64,000 nucleotides of DNA from a halophilic archaeon SHRA6 (lineage in GTDB: Archaea; Halobacteriota; Halobacteria; Halobacteriales; Haloferacaceae). A program made the translations under genes and the position numbers. The notes beneath the pieces were generated by a model. The model was not told the origin of the DNA. It ran no database searches and saw only the letters and a list, made by a program, of their open reading frames with translations. Every line of letters starts with the position of its first letter. The stretch's first letter is position 1. Below, in pieces: positions 35,041-43,580 of this stretch. The stretch is taken from positions 620,001 to 684,000 of the forward strand of contig SOPS01000004.1 in NCBI GenBank assembly GCA_005239175.1, given 5' to 3'.

Positions 35041-35835
35041 ATGACAGCAGGACACGCGACACGACTCACACGGATTTCGACAGACGGCAACTACCTCATT
35101 GTCCCGATGGACCACGGGATTACGATGGGCGCAGTGAAAGGATTGAAAGACATCGAATCGACGATCGACGGCGTTACTCGCGGCGGTGCAGACGCGGTAT
35201 TGACGCAGAGAGGAATCGCGCCTCGAGTCCATCCGAATAAAAACGACGCAGGCTACATCGTGCATCTGAACGCGTCGACGACGATCGGCCCGGACGAGAA
35301 CGACAAGCGCCTGACTGGGACAATCAAAGAGGCAATCCGCGCGGGTGCAGATGCGGTCTCGTTTCACATCAACGTCGGCTCGAACTACGAACCACAGCAG
35401 ATCGAGGAGCTCGCGTCGCTCACCGCTGACGCCGCTGATTACGGCATTCCGGTGTTGGCAATGGCGTACGCGCGCGGGCCAGGGATCGAAGGCGACGAGC
35501 CAGAAAAGCTCGGACACGCGGTGCGACTCGCTGAGGAACTCGGCGCGGACATCGTCAAGACCGGCTACAGCGGCGATGGCGAGAGCTTCGAACACGTCTG
35601 CGCCTCCACGCGACTGCCGGTCGTAATCGCCGGCGGCTCGAAGGGCAGCGATCGCGAGACGATCGAGATGGTCCGTGGCGCGATGGACGGCGGCGCGGCT
35701 GGCGTCTCGATGGGTCGATCGATATTCCAACACGACGACCCCGAAGCGATCACGACGGCCGTCTCCGCGGTTGTCCACGAGGACCGCGACGTGTCCGACG
35801 CTCTCGAGGCGGCTGGATTGGCGATCGAAGCGTAG
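35041..35835 (+). CDS. 2-amino-3,7-dideoxy-D-threo-hept-6-ulosonate synthase (ADH synthase)
   Basis: A 264-residue FBA-like class I aldolase. It performs the first step of the archaeal route to 3-dehydroquinate, condensing L-aspartate semialdehyde with a 6-deoxy-5-ketofructose-1-phosphate-derived unit. Diagnostic are YLIVPMDHGITMGAVKGLKDIE at the N-terminus, ADAVSFHINVGSNYEPQQIEEL, the Schiff-base lysine region GADIVKTGYSGDGESF, and IAGGSKGSDRETIEMV. The assignment over plain fructose-bisphosphate aldolase rests on the neighbouring 3-dehydroquinate synthase II gene, which uses its product. Confidence 0.92.
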   Translation: MTAGHATRLTRISTDGNYLIVPMDHGITMGAVKGLKDIESTIDGVTRGGADAVLTQRGIAPRVHPNKNDAGYIVHLNASTTIGPDENDKRLTGTIKEAIRAGADAVSFHINVGSNYEPQQIEELASLTADAADYGIPVLAMAYARGPGIEGDEPEKLGHAVRLAEELGADIVKTGYSGDGESFEHVCASTRLPVVIAGGSKGSDRETIEMVRGAMDGGAAGVSMGRSIFQHDDPEAITTAVSAVVHEDRDVSDALEAAGLAIEA

Positions 35836-35907
35836 GGTGGGTTGAAGTTTGTTGGTTGAATTGAGTAATCCAACACGTTCAAGCGGTCGGGCACAGAGAT
35901 CCAAGCA

Positions 35908-37083
35908 ATGACACGAAGCGTCTGGATCAAAGCCGACGATAGCGTTGGCGGCTGGGAGACACGTAAGCGGCGAATTACAACGGCGATCGAAGCCGGCGCG
36001 GACTGGGTGCTCGTCGACGAGGCCGACGTGTCGCGCGTTCGGGAACTCGGCGACATCAAGGTGGCTGCATTCCGTTCGGACGCCGATCTGGTTGACAGCG
36101 TTGAGACGGAAACCGCTCGCGCTGACGCGTACCTCGTTGGCAAAGATGGCGAAGGCGACGGCACGGTCGAACTTCCAAACGATTTCTCCGGCTCTGCGGA
36201 TCTCTCAACACTCCGACGGTCGGACAACCGTGCCCAGGGTGCGTACATCCGCATCTTCGACGAAGACTACGAGGCGTTCGCCGAGGAGGCGGCCTACGAC
36301 GCCGAGCACACGATCGTCATCGGCGAGGACTGGTCGATCATTCCGCTCGAGAATCTCATTGCACGAATCGGCGATGAGACCGATCTTATCGCGGGCGTCA
36401 CAACCGCAGAGGAGGCGCGGACCGCGTTTGAAACACTCGAGCTCGGCGCAGATGGAGTCTTACTTGATACCGATAATCCTGATGAGATCCGAGCGACTGT
36501 CGAGGCCCGTGCGGCGAGCGAGCGCGAGGACCTCTCACTTCAGTACGCAACAGTGACCGCCGTCGACAGCACTGGCATGGCCGATCGCGTCTGCGTCGAC
36601 ACCGCGAGCCTCATGGACCACGACGAGGGAATGTTGGTCGGCTCGCTGGGCCGGGGGCTGTTTTTTGTCCACGCTGAAACCGCCGAGTCACCGTACGTTG
36701 CCTCTCGGCCCTTCCGCGTGAACGCCGGGGCGGTCCACGCCTACGCTCGCACGCCCGAGGGCGGGACAGTGTATCTCTCTGAGCTCCAAAGCGGCGACGA
36801 GGTTCAACTCGTCGACACCGGGGGCAACACCCGCGAGGCAGTCGTCGGTCGGGTCAAGATCGAGAAACGGCCGATGTTCCGGGTACAAGCGGAGGTCGAA
36901 ACCGACGACGGAGTCGATCGGATCGAAACGCTGTTACAAAACGCTGAGACGATCAAGGTGGCAACACGCGACGGACGAACCGCGGTGACTGATCTCGAAG
37001 TCGGCGACGAACTCCTTGTCTACTACGAGGCTGTGGCTCGACACTTCGGAGAGGCTGTCGAAGAGAGCATCATCGAGAAGTAG
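35908..37083 (+). CDS. 3-dehydroquinate synthase II
   Basis: A 391-residue enzyme of the archaeal shikimate pathway (AroB' type), which oxidatively deaminates and cyclises the ADH product to 3-dehydroquinate with NAD+. The family pattern is visible as SVWIKADDSVGGWETRKRRITTAIEAGADWVLVDE at the N-terminus and VDTASLMDHDEGMLVGSLGRGLFFVHAE, followed by PFRVNAGAVHAYA and a C-terminal beta region. It lies 72 bases after its pathway partner. With aroD nearby (37671-38384) it completes the early steps to dehydroshikimate. Confidence 0.94.
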   Translation: MTRSVWIKADDSVGGWETRKRRITTAIEAGADWVLVDEADVSRVRELGDIKVAAFRSDADLVDSVETETARADAYLVGKDGEGDGTVELPNDFSGSADLSTLRRSDNRAQGAYIRIFDEDYEAFAEEAAYDAEHTIVIGEDWSIIPLENLIARIGDETDLIAGVTTAEEARTAFETLELGADGVLLDTDNPDEIRATVEARAASEREDLSLQYATVTAVDSTGMADRVCVDTASLMDHDEGMLVGSLGRGLFFVHAETAESPYVASRPFRVNAGAVHAYARTPEGGTVYLSELQSGDEVQLVDTGGNTREAVVGRVKIEKRPMFRVQAEVETDDGVDRIETLLQNAETIKVATRDGRTAVTDLEVGDELLVYYEAVARHFGEAVEESIIEK

Positions 37084-37122
37084 TCTTCAGGAAGGATCTC
37101 TGAGTTTGCTGGCTGAAACCCG

Positions 37123-37599
37123 TTAGCGGTGCCGATCGTCCACTGGCTCCTCCTCGGGCGGACGCTCGAACTCGGTCGTACACCACGGACAAAAGTCCAA
37201 CTCGGGGTCAACCTCCTTGCCGCAGTTCGGACAGGTTGGCAACTGCGCGGCCATTTCTGGGTCCACGCCAGCATCCACGCGGGCGTCTTGTTCGGCCTGC
37301 TCTTTGCTTAACGAGATCGACATAAATACCGCATCAAGCACGCTCAGTGTGATGATGACCAACAGTGGGATTGTGACCTCGGTAGGAACGGCGGCAGGAT
37401 CGGCAATGTCGATCGCTGCGGGGTCCTCAACGTGATAAAACAAGAGTGCAATCGCCGATCCGAGGCCCAACAGGAACCACACGAGCGACCGTCGCCACTG
37501 TCTGAGGTACGCGTGGCCGACGCCAGCGAAGCCGAGATAGCCCGGGATCGCGGCGACGACGAACGTGATAAGCGCTCGGCGGCGTGTGTCGTCCATCAT
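37123..37599 (-). CDS. membrane protein with C-terminal zinc ribbon (DUF7575-like)
   Basis: A 158-residue protein with three membrane helices and a C-terminal zinc ribbon, CPNCGKEVDPELDFCPWC, followed by an acidic Pro-rich tail. The N-terminal part resembles TM2-like proteins (FAGVGHAYLRQWRRSLVWFLLGLG). A start five codons upstream (37614) is possible. It is downstream of the DHQ synthase gene in convergent orientation. The zinc ribbon points to a scaffold or binding role in the cytoplasm; no specific function is proposed. Confidence 0.78.
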   Translation of the reverse strand: MMDDTRRRALITFVVAAIPGYLGFAGVGHAYLRQWRRSLVWFLLGLGSAIALLFYHVEDPAAIDIADPAAVPTEVTIPLLVIITLSVLDAVFMSISLSKEQAEQDARVDAGVDPEMAAQLPTCPNCGKEVDPELDFCPWCTTEFERPPEEEPVDDRHR

Positions 37600-37670
37600 C
37601 TGCCGTTCGAGCACGGCCTTGTTAAATCCACGTTTTCGTGACGATCCTCGCCGGCGCTCTGACCGGATCC

Positions 37671-38384
37671 CTACGACAAACGGTGATCGAGCGCCCCGAC
37701 GAGCGATCGCAGCGTCGCCAGATCGTACTGCCCGGGCGCGGTGGCCCGCTCGGGGGCAACAGGCGCGTACCCGATTCGTGATCCATATAGCGGCGCAACC
37801 GCTCGGGTGTGACGTCCGTCTTCGCCCATTCCCATCGTCGCGACCGTTCGACCCGCCTGGGTCGCCTCGTGGGTCGCTGTCAAAAGCGCAAGCGCGTCGG
37901 CTCGGTCGTGGGCGGTCGTCGCGAGTTTACCAACGTCGCCTTCGGCAGCCGCACTAGCGAGCAACTCAGTGAGCCGCTCTACTCGGGGCGTTCGATCGAA
38001 GTCGTGAACGGATGCGACAACCGAAACGTCTGCGGAACGGGCCAGCGATCGGACCTCACGGGCACGATCGGCTGCGGCCGCTGCCGTCTCACCAGTCAAT
38101 GCACGGAGTTCGATATCAATAGCCCCAACCTGCTCGTATTCGATCGCACTCGCGAGTTCGTCGAATCGATCGGCCTCCGAGGTTGCGTTTCCACCCTCCC
38201 ACGTCGGTCGGTTCGTCACGAGCAGGGGCAACTCCCCGTCGTAGGCTGCAAGCGCGTCCAGCGGATCGGTAGCCAGATCGAGGCGAAATTCGATTGCGTC
38301 CGCGTGCTCGCGAGCGGCCGGCTCCTCGGAGAGCGCAGCCGTGCTCGCGGTGAGAACGAACGAATCGAACGAGAGCGTCGTCAT
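37671..38384 (-). CDS. aroD: 3-dehydroquinate dehydratase, type I
   Basis: A 237-residue type I enzyme converting 3-dehydroquinate to 3-dehydroshikimate via a Schiff base. The N-terminal EFRLDLATDPL carries the substrate-binding Glu/Arg, VVASVHDFDRTP has the catalytic His, and GDVGKLATTAHDRADAL contains the Lys. The C-terminal substrate loop is AVAPLYGSRIGYAPVAPERATAPGQ. The start MTTLSFDSFVLTAS is chosen over one nine codons upstream. It follows the ADH synthase and DHQ synthase genes in pathway order but is on the opposite strand. Confidence 0.93.
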   Translation of the reverse strand: MTTLSFDSFVLTASTAALSEEPAAREHADAIEFRLDLATDPLDALAAYDGELPLLVTNRPTWEGGNATSEADRFDELASAIEYEQVGAIDIELRALTGETAAAAADRAREVRSLARSADVSVVASVHDFDRTPRVERLTELLASAAAEGDVGKLATTAHDRADALALLTATHEATQAGRTVATMGMGEDGRHTRAVAPLYGSRIGYAPVAPERATAPGQYDLATLRSLVGALDHRLS

Positions 38385-38453
38385 AGTGGGCCCAACGGGG
38401 ACGATTGACAAGCGTGTTCCGGGATCAAAAGACGAACAAAAGCACCGGACGAC

Positions 38454-39434
38454 TCAGGCGAGCAGTTCTTCTTCAGCTTCGAGCAGTTCGTGGTAGCGGT
38501 TTCGAATCGTCACTTCCGAGATGTCGGCGACCTCCGACACTGCCGCCTGGGTGGTCTTTTCGTTGGTCAGAAGCGCAGCGGCGTACACCGCGGCGGCCGC
38601 GAGGCCGACGGGTGATTTCCCGCTGTGGACGCCTTTTTCTTTCGCGTTTCGCAGGAGTTGTTTCGCACGCATTTCTGATTCCTCGCTGAGTTCGAGCGAG
38701 GAGGCAAACCGCGGCACGTACTGTTCGGGATCGGCCGGTTTGACCTCAAGAGAGAGCTCACGGACGACGTAGCGGTACGTCCGGGCAATCTCGCTTTTCT
38801 CCACGCGGGAGACCTCCGAAATCTCATCGAGGCTGCGGGGAACGCCGGCCATCCGGGCAGCGGCGTACACGCAGGACGTCGAGACGCCTTCGATCGATCG
38901 ACCGGGGAGGAGATCCTCTTCGAGGGCGCGACGGTAGATCACCGACGCGGTCTCGCGAACGTTGTCCGGCAGGCCGAGCGCCGACGCCATCCGATCGATC
39001 TCGCCGAGCGCCTGTTTGAGGTTGCGCTCTTTGGAGTCGCGGGTGCGGAACCGCTCGTTCCATTTGCGGAGCCGTTGCATCTTCTGGCGCTGACGCGCGC
39101 CGAGCGATCGGCCGTAGGCATCTTTGTTCCGCCAGTCGATGTTGGTCGACAGGCCCTTGTCGTGCATTGTGTTGGTCGTCGGAGCACCGACACGGCTCTT
39201 TTGATCTTTCTCGCGGGAGTCGAACGCTCGCCACTCTGGGCCGCGATCGACCGAATCTTCAGTGATGACGAGTCCGCAATCAGAGCAGACGGTCTCGCCG
39301 TGGCCTTCGTCGGTGATAACGTGGCCACTGCACTCCGGACAGCGGAGCCCTTCTGACTCCGCCGCAGTTGTTTCGTCCTCTTCGGTGCGCGCCGTCCGTC
39401 GCTGTCGGGTGGTTGTGTGCGTATGTTCGCTCAT
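38454..39434 (-). CDS. tfb: transcription initiation factor IIB (TFB)
   Basis: A 326-residue archaeal TFIIB homologue that recruits RNA polymerase to TBP on TATA promoters. The N-terminal zinc ribbon has RCPECSG (Cys 32, 35) and VCSDCGLVI (Cys 50, 53). The B-reader/linker follows, then two cyclin-like repeats (IDRMASALGLPDNVRETASVIYRRALEE and FASSLELSEESEMRAKQLLRNAKEKG), with a second-repeat recognition helix TTQAAVSEVADISEVTIRNRYHELL. The acidic N-terminal 30 residues are dispensable-looking. Haloarchaea carry several tfb paralogues; which one this is cannot be told here. Confidence 0.96.
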   Translation of the reverse strand: MSEHTHTTTRQRRTARTEEDETTAAESEGLRCPECSGHVITDEGHGETVCSDCGLVITEDSVDRGPEWRAFDSREKDQKSRVGAPTTNTMHDKGLSTNIDWRNKDAYGRSLGARQRQKMQRLRKWNERFRTRDSKERNLKQALGEIDRMASALGLPDNVRETASVIYRRALEEDLLPGRSIEGVSTSCVYAAARMAGVPRSLDEISEVSRVEKSEIARTYRYVVRELSLEVKPADPEQYVPRFASSLELSEESEMRAKQLLRNAKEKGVHSGKSPVGLAAAAVYAAALLTNEKTTQAAVSEVADISEVTIRNRYHELLEAEEELLA

Positions 39435-39510
39435 GCTGTATGAGGGTGTGGGCTCCCGGTGAGCGGGATAAAACCCGGGAAGCAATCCTTGCCTAAACGA
39501 CGCAGGAAAA

Positions 39511-39520
39511 CTACTTAAAT
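39511..39520 (-). promoter_or_regulatory. probable TATA box of tfb
   Basis: The minus-strand element ATTTAAGTAG is about 77 bases upstream of the tfb ATG at 39434, predicting a leader of roughly 50 nucleotides, longer than most genes in this window. Confidence 0.45.
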
Positions 39521-39585
39521 CCGCTGGTGTCCACCGAGTAGACGGCTAATTCAGGCCGAATAACCGGGATATTTCCACACCAAAC

Positions 39586-39604
39586 CATGGTATTATATAC
39601 CATG
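39586..39604. promoter_or_regulatory. 19-bp palindrome overlapping a TATA-like sequence
   Basis: CATGGTATTATATACCATG has perfect 8-bp arms around a 3-bp centre and contains TATATA. It lies between the divergent tfb and cobalamin-binding-protein genes, 93 bases before the latter's start. The layout fits an operator placed over a core promoter. Confidence 0.5.
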
Positions 39605-39696
39605 TGACAGGTGAAAAAGATTTGACTGCCTGATCGATCACATTTCGGATGGTCCGACGCGGAGGGTTTTCAACCGTTCGAACGAAACAACGATCG

Positions 39697-40467
39697 ATGG
39701 CATCTGACCGGATCGTCTCGTTAGCCCCGAGCGCAACTGCAACAATCGCAGCGATGGGTGGTGCGGATCGCCTTGTCGGCGCCACCACACACTGCGAACT
39801 CGAAGACCGCGATGTCGAGACAATCGGCGGGTGGTTGAATCCCAACTACGATCGGCTCTCGGCGGTCGATCCAGATCTCGTCTGTACGAGCGACGCGCTT
39901 CAACGAGACGTCACAGAAGCACTCCGCGAGCGCGGCTACGAGGTGTTTCACCAAGAACCAGCCCGCCTCTCGGCGGTGATTGAGGGCTTTGCGGACCTGG
40001 GCGCGGCGATCGGCGATCCAGCCGCCGGTGACCGGCTTGCGGCTCAGTCGCGTGAACGCCTCACTGCAGTCCGCTCGGCGGTCGAAGGGCGCGATCGACC
40101 CGTCGTCTACTGCGAAGAATGGTCGGACCCGCCGATGGCTGCGGGCAACTGGGTTCCGGATGCTGTCGAGGCCGCCGGTGGTCAATATCCATTTGTCCAG
40201 GCAGGTGAGCGATCGGCCGAGGTTTCTCAGGCGGCGATCGAGTCAGCCGATCCCGACCACGCGGTGTTGCACGTCTGTGGATTCGGCGATCGCGTCTCGC
40301 CCGAGCGGATTACCGCAAGAGAGTGGGCGATCGACGCCAAAGTTCACGTCTTCGATGATTCACTGTTGAACCAGCCCAGCCCCCGACTGCTCGACGGAAT
40401 CGAACAGTTGGCCAGACGGCTCCATCCTGAAGCATTTGTGGACGCTACTGGCGAGTCAGAACGCTAA
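39697..40467 (+). CDS. cobalamin/metal-chelate-binding protein (BtuF-like)
   Basis: A 256-residue helical-backbone periplasmic-binding-fold protein of the BtuF/FepB superfamily. It starts RIVSLAPSATATIAAMGGADRLVG, followed by DPDLVCTSDALQRDVTEALRERGYEV and VVYCEEWSDPPMAAGNWVPDAVEAAGG, all usual for cobalamin-binding members. No signal peptide or lipobox is present, so it may be cytoplasmic or leaderless rather than an ABC import receptor. No BtuCD genes are adjacent. A 5' start at 39649 would add residues without a signal peptide. A 32-bp overlap with the next ORF frame is avoided by the start chosen for that gene. Confidence 0.8.
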   Translation: MASDRIVSLAPSATATIAAMGGADRLVGATTHCELEDRDVETIGGWLNPNYDRLSAVDPDLVCTSDALQRDVTEALRERGYEVFHQEPARLSAVIEGFADLGAAIGDPAAGDRLAAQSRERLTAVRSAVEGRDRPVVYCEEWSDPPMAAGNWVPDAVEAAGGQYPFVQAGERSAEVSQAAIESADPDHAVLHVCGFGDRVSPERITAREWAIDAKVHVFDDSLLNQPSPRLLDGIEQLARRLHPEAFVDATGESER

Positions 40468-40492
40468 ACCCACTGCCTCCGGTAGAGCCGGT

Positions 40493-41038
40493 ATGCGAAT
40501 TGGCGTCGGCAGCACTAATCCGGTCAAGCGTGCGGCAGTACAGCAGGTAATTACGAGTGACGAAGACGGGTTCGCAAAGGGAGCATCCGTTGAGGCCGTG
40601 TCGGTTCCCTCTGGGGTTTCTGAACAACCAACCGGCCACGAGGAGACCAGACGCGGCGCAATTACGCGAGCGACTCGAGTGCTCGAAGCCAGTGAGTACG
40701 ATCTCGGTGTCGGAATCGAAGGCGGCGTCGCACAGTTTCCCGGCGGCGACGACCTGTTTCTCGTGATGTGGGCGAGCGTCACAGACGGCGATCGAACGAC
40801 AGTCGCAAGCGGTCCCAGTCTCCCGCTGCCGGCGTCGATCGCCAATCGGATCGACGCTGGTGAGGAGTTGGGGCCAGTGATGGACGATGTGCTTGGGACG
40901 AATGAAATCGCAAAGGCACAGGGCGCAGCCGGCGCGTTCACGAACGGCCGGATCGATCGGACAGAAGCGCTCGCGCACGCGGTCGCCGGGGCGATCGGAC
41001 CATTTGTCTGTTCGCTGTACGATCAACCGACGCAGTAG
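40493..41038 (+). CDS. DUF84 inosine/xanthosine triphosphatase (YjjX-like)
   Basis: A 181-residue NTP-cleaning enzyme that hydrolyses ITP/XTP to keep deaminated purines out of nucleic acids. Recognisable are MRIGVGSTNPVKRAAVQQV, VPSGVSEQPTGHEETRRGAITRA and DLGVGIEGGVA (metal and substrate acids), then LFLVMWASV. The C-terminal region has GTNEIAKAQGAAGAFTNGRIDRTEAL. It begins 25 bases after the BtuF-like gene's stop. Confidence 0.88.
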   Translation: MRIGVGSTNPVKRAAVQQVITSDEDGFAKGASVEAVSVPSGVSEQPTGHEETRRGAITRATRVLEASEYDLGVGIEGGVAQFPGGDDLFLVMWASVTDGDRTTVASGPSLPLPASIANRIDAGEELGPVMDDVLGTNEIAKAQGAAGAFTNGRIDRTEALAHAVAGAIGPFVCSLYDQPTQ

Positions 41039-41193
41039 GTTCGGTGGACGAGCGAGCGACCTGTTATCCTCGTTGGATGATCAGTTGACGCGTTAGGCGA
41101 CCGTACCGCAATCGATACGTAGGCTATTCACACGGGCTGGTAAATTGAACAAAATCAACAGACTGCGGCGTGTTAGGGCGCTCTACCAAAGGG

Positions 41194-41201
41194 GGTTTTA
41201 G
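41194..41201 (+). promoter_or_regulatory. TATA-like element of the small winged-helix gene
   Basis: GGTTTTAG is 23-30 bases before the ATG at 41224, consistent with a leaderless transcript. Confidence 0.45.
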
Positions 41202-41223
41202 CTTGACTGGCATACGAGCAGGT

Positions 41224-41481
41224 ATGAGCACCGCCATCACAGAAGCTGTCACCGCGGAACCGATCGCCTCCCTCTCGGAGAAACAACAGCGAATCTACCG
41301 CTATCTCGAAGACCACGCCGACGAGCAGACGTACTTTAAGTCGCGGTTAATCGCCGAAGACCTCGGCCTGAGCGCAAAGGAAGTCGGCGCGAACATGCGG
41401 GCGGTGCAAAACGCCGATACGCGGCTGACGATCGAAAAGTGGGGCTACTCGTCGGGGACGACGTGGATGGTTACCGCGTGA
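41224..41481 (+). CDS. small winged-helix protein (DUF7123-like)
   Basis: An 85-residue protein. After a short N-terminus the sequence SLSEKQQRIYRYLEDHADEQTYFKSRLIAEDLGLSAKEVGANMRAVQ has the three-helix pattern of a winged helix, ending in KWGYSSGTTWMVT as the wing. From memory it matches haloarchaeal DUF7123. It probably binds DNA as a dimer; target unknown. It is followed by a tandem-repeat array and is convergent with another regulator. Confidence 0.8.
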   Translation: MSTAITEAVTAEPIASLSEKQQRIYRYLEDHADEQTYFKSRLIAEDLGLSAKEVGANMRAVQNADTRLTIEKWGYSSGTTWMVTA

Positions 41482-41506
41482 GTTGGTAATAGCGTTCGAT
41501 CGAATC

Positions 41507-41602
41507 GTGCACAAAAAGAGGCTTCCGGCAGGCTAACCGTGCACAAAAAGAGGCTCCCGGCAGGCTAACCGTACACAACAAGAGCCTCCGACGTGCAGGC
41601 TA
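41507..41602. repeat. three-copy direct-repeat array, 32-bp period, between convergent genes
   Basis: Units at 41507-41538, 41539-41570 and 41571-41602. The first two differ at a single base (TTCCGG versus TCCCGG); the third is degenerate but keeps GTxCACAAxAAGAG and the distal GCAGGCTA in phase. No spacers. It fills the gap between the 3' ends of a DUF7123-like gene and a wHTH gene and could contribute to termination. Confidence 0.8.
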
Positions 41603-41643
41603 GACGATCGTGTGAGAAACTAGACAACGACGCGACCACACCG

Positions 41644-42267
41644 TTACCGTGGATCGTAGTGGATGTATTTCGCAGCCTCGTTCGCAAAGGCAACCGCATT
41701 AGGACCGAACGAGTCTGCATAGCGGACAATAAGCGCGATCAAGAGTTCAGGCTCGGTAAGCACATACCCATCACTTCGATCGAGGAGTCCAGCCTCACTC
41801 AAATCCGCAGCCGCGGCGCTGATTGTCGGCCGCGAGACGCCAACCTGTTCGGCGATCGCTGCGCCCGTCCGATCAGGCGCTTCTAACAGGGCGAGAATTA
41901 TGCCGCGAGTCGTCGATCGACGGAGGTAGCCGATCGCGCGAATCTCCAGCGGGGAAAACCGATCGGCGACGAAGTACCGCCGGTAGTCGCCGTCTTTGAC
42001 TGAGTCGATTCGTCCGCGCTCTTCGAGTCGGCGGAGGTGGTACTGCGCCTCACCAGTTCCTAGCCGGAGATCGTCACGGAGTTTCGAAAAGTGCGCTCCG
42101 GGCGTCGTGTCGACGTAGCCACGGATCGCCTCGCGGGTTTCGTTGTCGTCGACGGGCTCGTCTGTGTCCGACTGGCCCGCCGCGGTGCCGACAAACGGTG
42201 TCGCCGCTCCGATCGCCGCAAAGCGACGTAGCGTCTCTCGTTTCCGTTTGTCGACCGGTCCGCTCAT
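41644..42267 (-). CDS. regulator with two winged-helix segments and a Tat-like N-terminus
   Basis: A 207-residue protein. Residues 40-100 form one wHTH (TREAIRGYVDTTPGAHFSKLRDDLRLGTGEAQYHLRRLEERGRI) and 105-170 a second (RGIILALLEAPDRTGAAIAEQVGVSRPTISAAAADLSEAGLL). The C-terminal 40 residues are helical. Oddly, the N-terminus (KRKRETLRRFAAIGAATPFVGTAAG) looks like a Tat signal or a short membrane anchor, which suggests a membrane-linked regulator. It is not adjacent to an obvious target. Confidence 0.75.
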   Translation of the reverse strand: MSGPVDKRKRETLRRFAAIGAATPFVGTAAGQSDTDEPVDDNETREAIRGYVDTTPGAHFSKLRDDLRLGTGEAQYHLRRLEERGRIDSVKDGDYRRYFVADRFSPLEIRAIGYLRRSTTRGIILALLEAPDRTGAAIAEQVGVSRPTISAAAADLSEAGLLDRSDGYVLTEPELLIALIVRYADSFGPNAVAFANEAAKYIHYDPR

Positions 42268-42340
42268 TCGTGTTGGTGATGCACAGCAGCGGATATAAGT
42301 ACTTCGTCAGTACCGGGGCGGATCAAGTGGACGGCGGCAG

Positions 42341-43507
42341 TTATTTTTCGGTTTCGAGCTCCGCTTGGCCGCCGTCAGCAGACGGCTCCGTTTCGACTTC
42401 CTCGATCGGCTCCTCGTCGACGTCGTCGATTACCTCATCGGCCGCCCGGATGTCTGCTCCCGCATCGCCTGATTTGACCTTTTCAGCCTCCTGTTCGAGC
42501 TGTTCGATGTCGAGTTCGGCTGCCTGGTCGATCTGTCCGAGGATCTCTTCGATGTTATCTAACCCAAGCATCTCGCGGGTCTCATCGTCGAATTCGAGCC
42601 CTTCGAGGGCCTCTCCCTCCTGGACATCGCTGCCGGAGAGCTGTTTGCCGTACCGGCCAACGAGCGAGGTGAGCTCCTGTGGGAGGACGAACGTCGTGGA
42701 CTCGCCCTGCCCGATCGATTCGAGCGTTTCCATGCCGCGTTCGATGATCGCACGCTCACCCATGGATTCGGCGGACTTCGCCCGCAGCACGGTCGAAATT
42801 GCGTCACCCTGCGCCTCGAGGATCTGGCTCTGTTTTTCACCCTGTGCGCGAATGATGTTCGACTGTTTGTCACCCTCGGCCTTCTCGACGGCACTGCGGC
42901 GTTCACCCTGGGCTTCGAGGATCATCGCACGGCGACGGCGCTCAGCGGAGGTCTGTTGCTCCATCGCCTGTTGGACGTCTTTCGAGGGGTTGACCTCCCG
43001 CACTTCGACGCTTTCGACGCGGATTCCCCACTCGTCGGTGGGTTCGTCGAGTTCTTTGCGGATCTTCGCGTTGATCTCCTGGCGCTTGTTGAGTGTGTCG
43101 TCAAGTTCCATGTCGCCGAGCACTGCTCGGAGCGTGGTCTGAGCGAGGTTCGAGACTGCCTTCTTGTAGTCGTCGACCTCAAGGAATGCCTTCTTTGCGT
43201 CCATCACCTTGATGTAGACGACCGCGTCGGCGGTCACCGGCGAGTTGTCGCGGGTGATCGCCTCCTGGCGCGGGACGTCAAGCGTCTGGGTCCGCATATC
43301 GAACGCATACGTTCGTGAAACGAACGGCGGGATGAAATTGATCCCGGGTTCGAGGAGCTTTCGGTACTCACCGAAGACAGTCAGTGCCTTCTTTTCGTAC
43401 GCGTCGACGATCTCGAATGCCTGCCAGATCGTTACCACGACCAAGAAGATGAACAACAGCCCGACAATGCTCAATCCTGGAATGATCTGTAGTGTAACGG
43501 GGTCCAT
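42341..43507 (-). CDS. SPFH/stomatin-family membrane protein
   Basis: A 388-residue protein with one N-terminal membrane helix (GLSIVGLLFIFLVVVTIWQAFEIV), an SPFH domain (YEKKALTVFGEYRKLLEPGINFIPPFVSRTYAFDMRTQTLDVPRQEAITRDNSPVTADAVVYIKV), then a long Glu/Arg/Ala-rich coiled coil with repeated EGxxQSxILxAQG. An acidic C-terminal 80 residues follows. Stomatins form membrane scaffolds and typically pair with NfeD proteins, here encoded directly upstream (43581-44219). Confidence 0.92.
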   Translation of the reverse strand: MDPVTLQIIPGLSIVGLLFIFLVVVTIWQAFEIVDAYEKKALTVFGEYRKLLEPGINFIPPFVSRTYAFDMRTQTLDVPRQEAITRDNSPVTADAVVYIKVMDAKKAFLEVDDYKKAVSNLAQTTLRAVLGDMELDDTLNKRQEINAKIRKELDEPTDEWGIRVESVEVREVNPSKDVQQAMEQQTSAERRRRAMILEAQGERRSAVEKAEGDKQSNIIRAQGEKQSQILEAQGDAISTVLRAKSAESMGERAIIERGMETLESIGQGESTTFVLPQELTSLVGRYGKQLSGSDVQEGEALEGLEFDDETREMLGLDNIEEILGQIDQAAELDIEQLEQEAEKVKSGDAGADIRAADEVIDDVDEEPIEEVETEPSADGGQAELETEK

Positions 43508-43580
43508 ACCTCTGTCTTAGTGCGTGTGACTGATAAGAATTGGCCCCCGTTTCTCGGGACGAGACCGAACAAAACAGCAG

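Noticed and set aside
35035-35904. 289-codon minus-strand frame antisense to the ADH synthase gene
   Set aside because: It is a GC-bias shadow with Arg/Val-rich sequence; the plus-strand gene has clear catalytic motifs.
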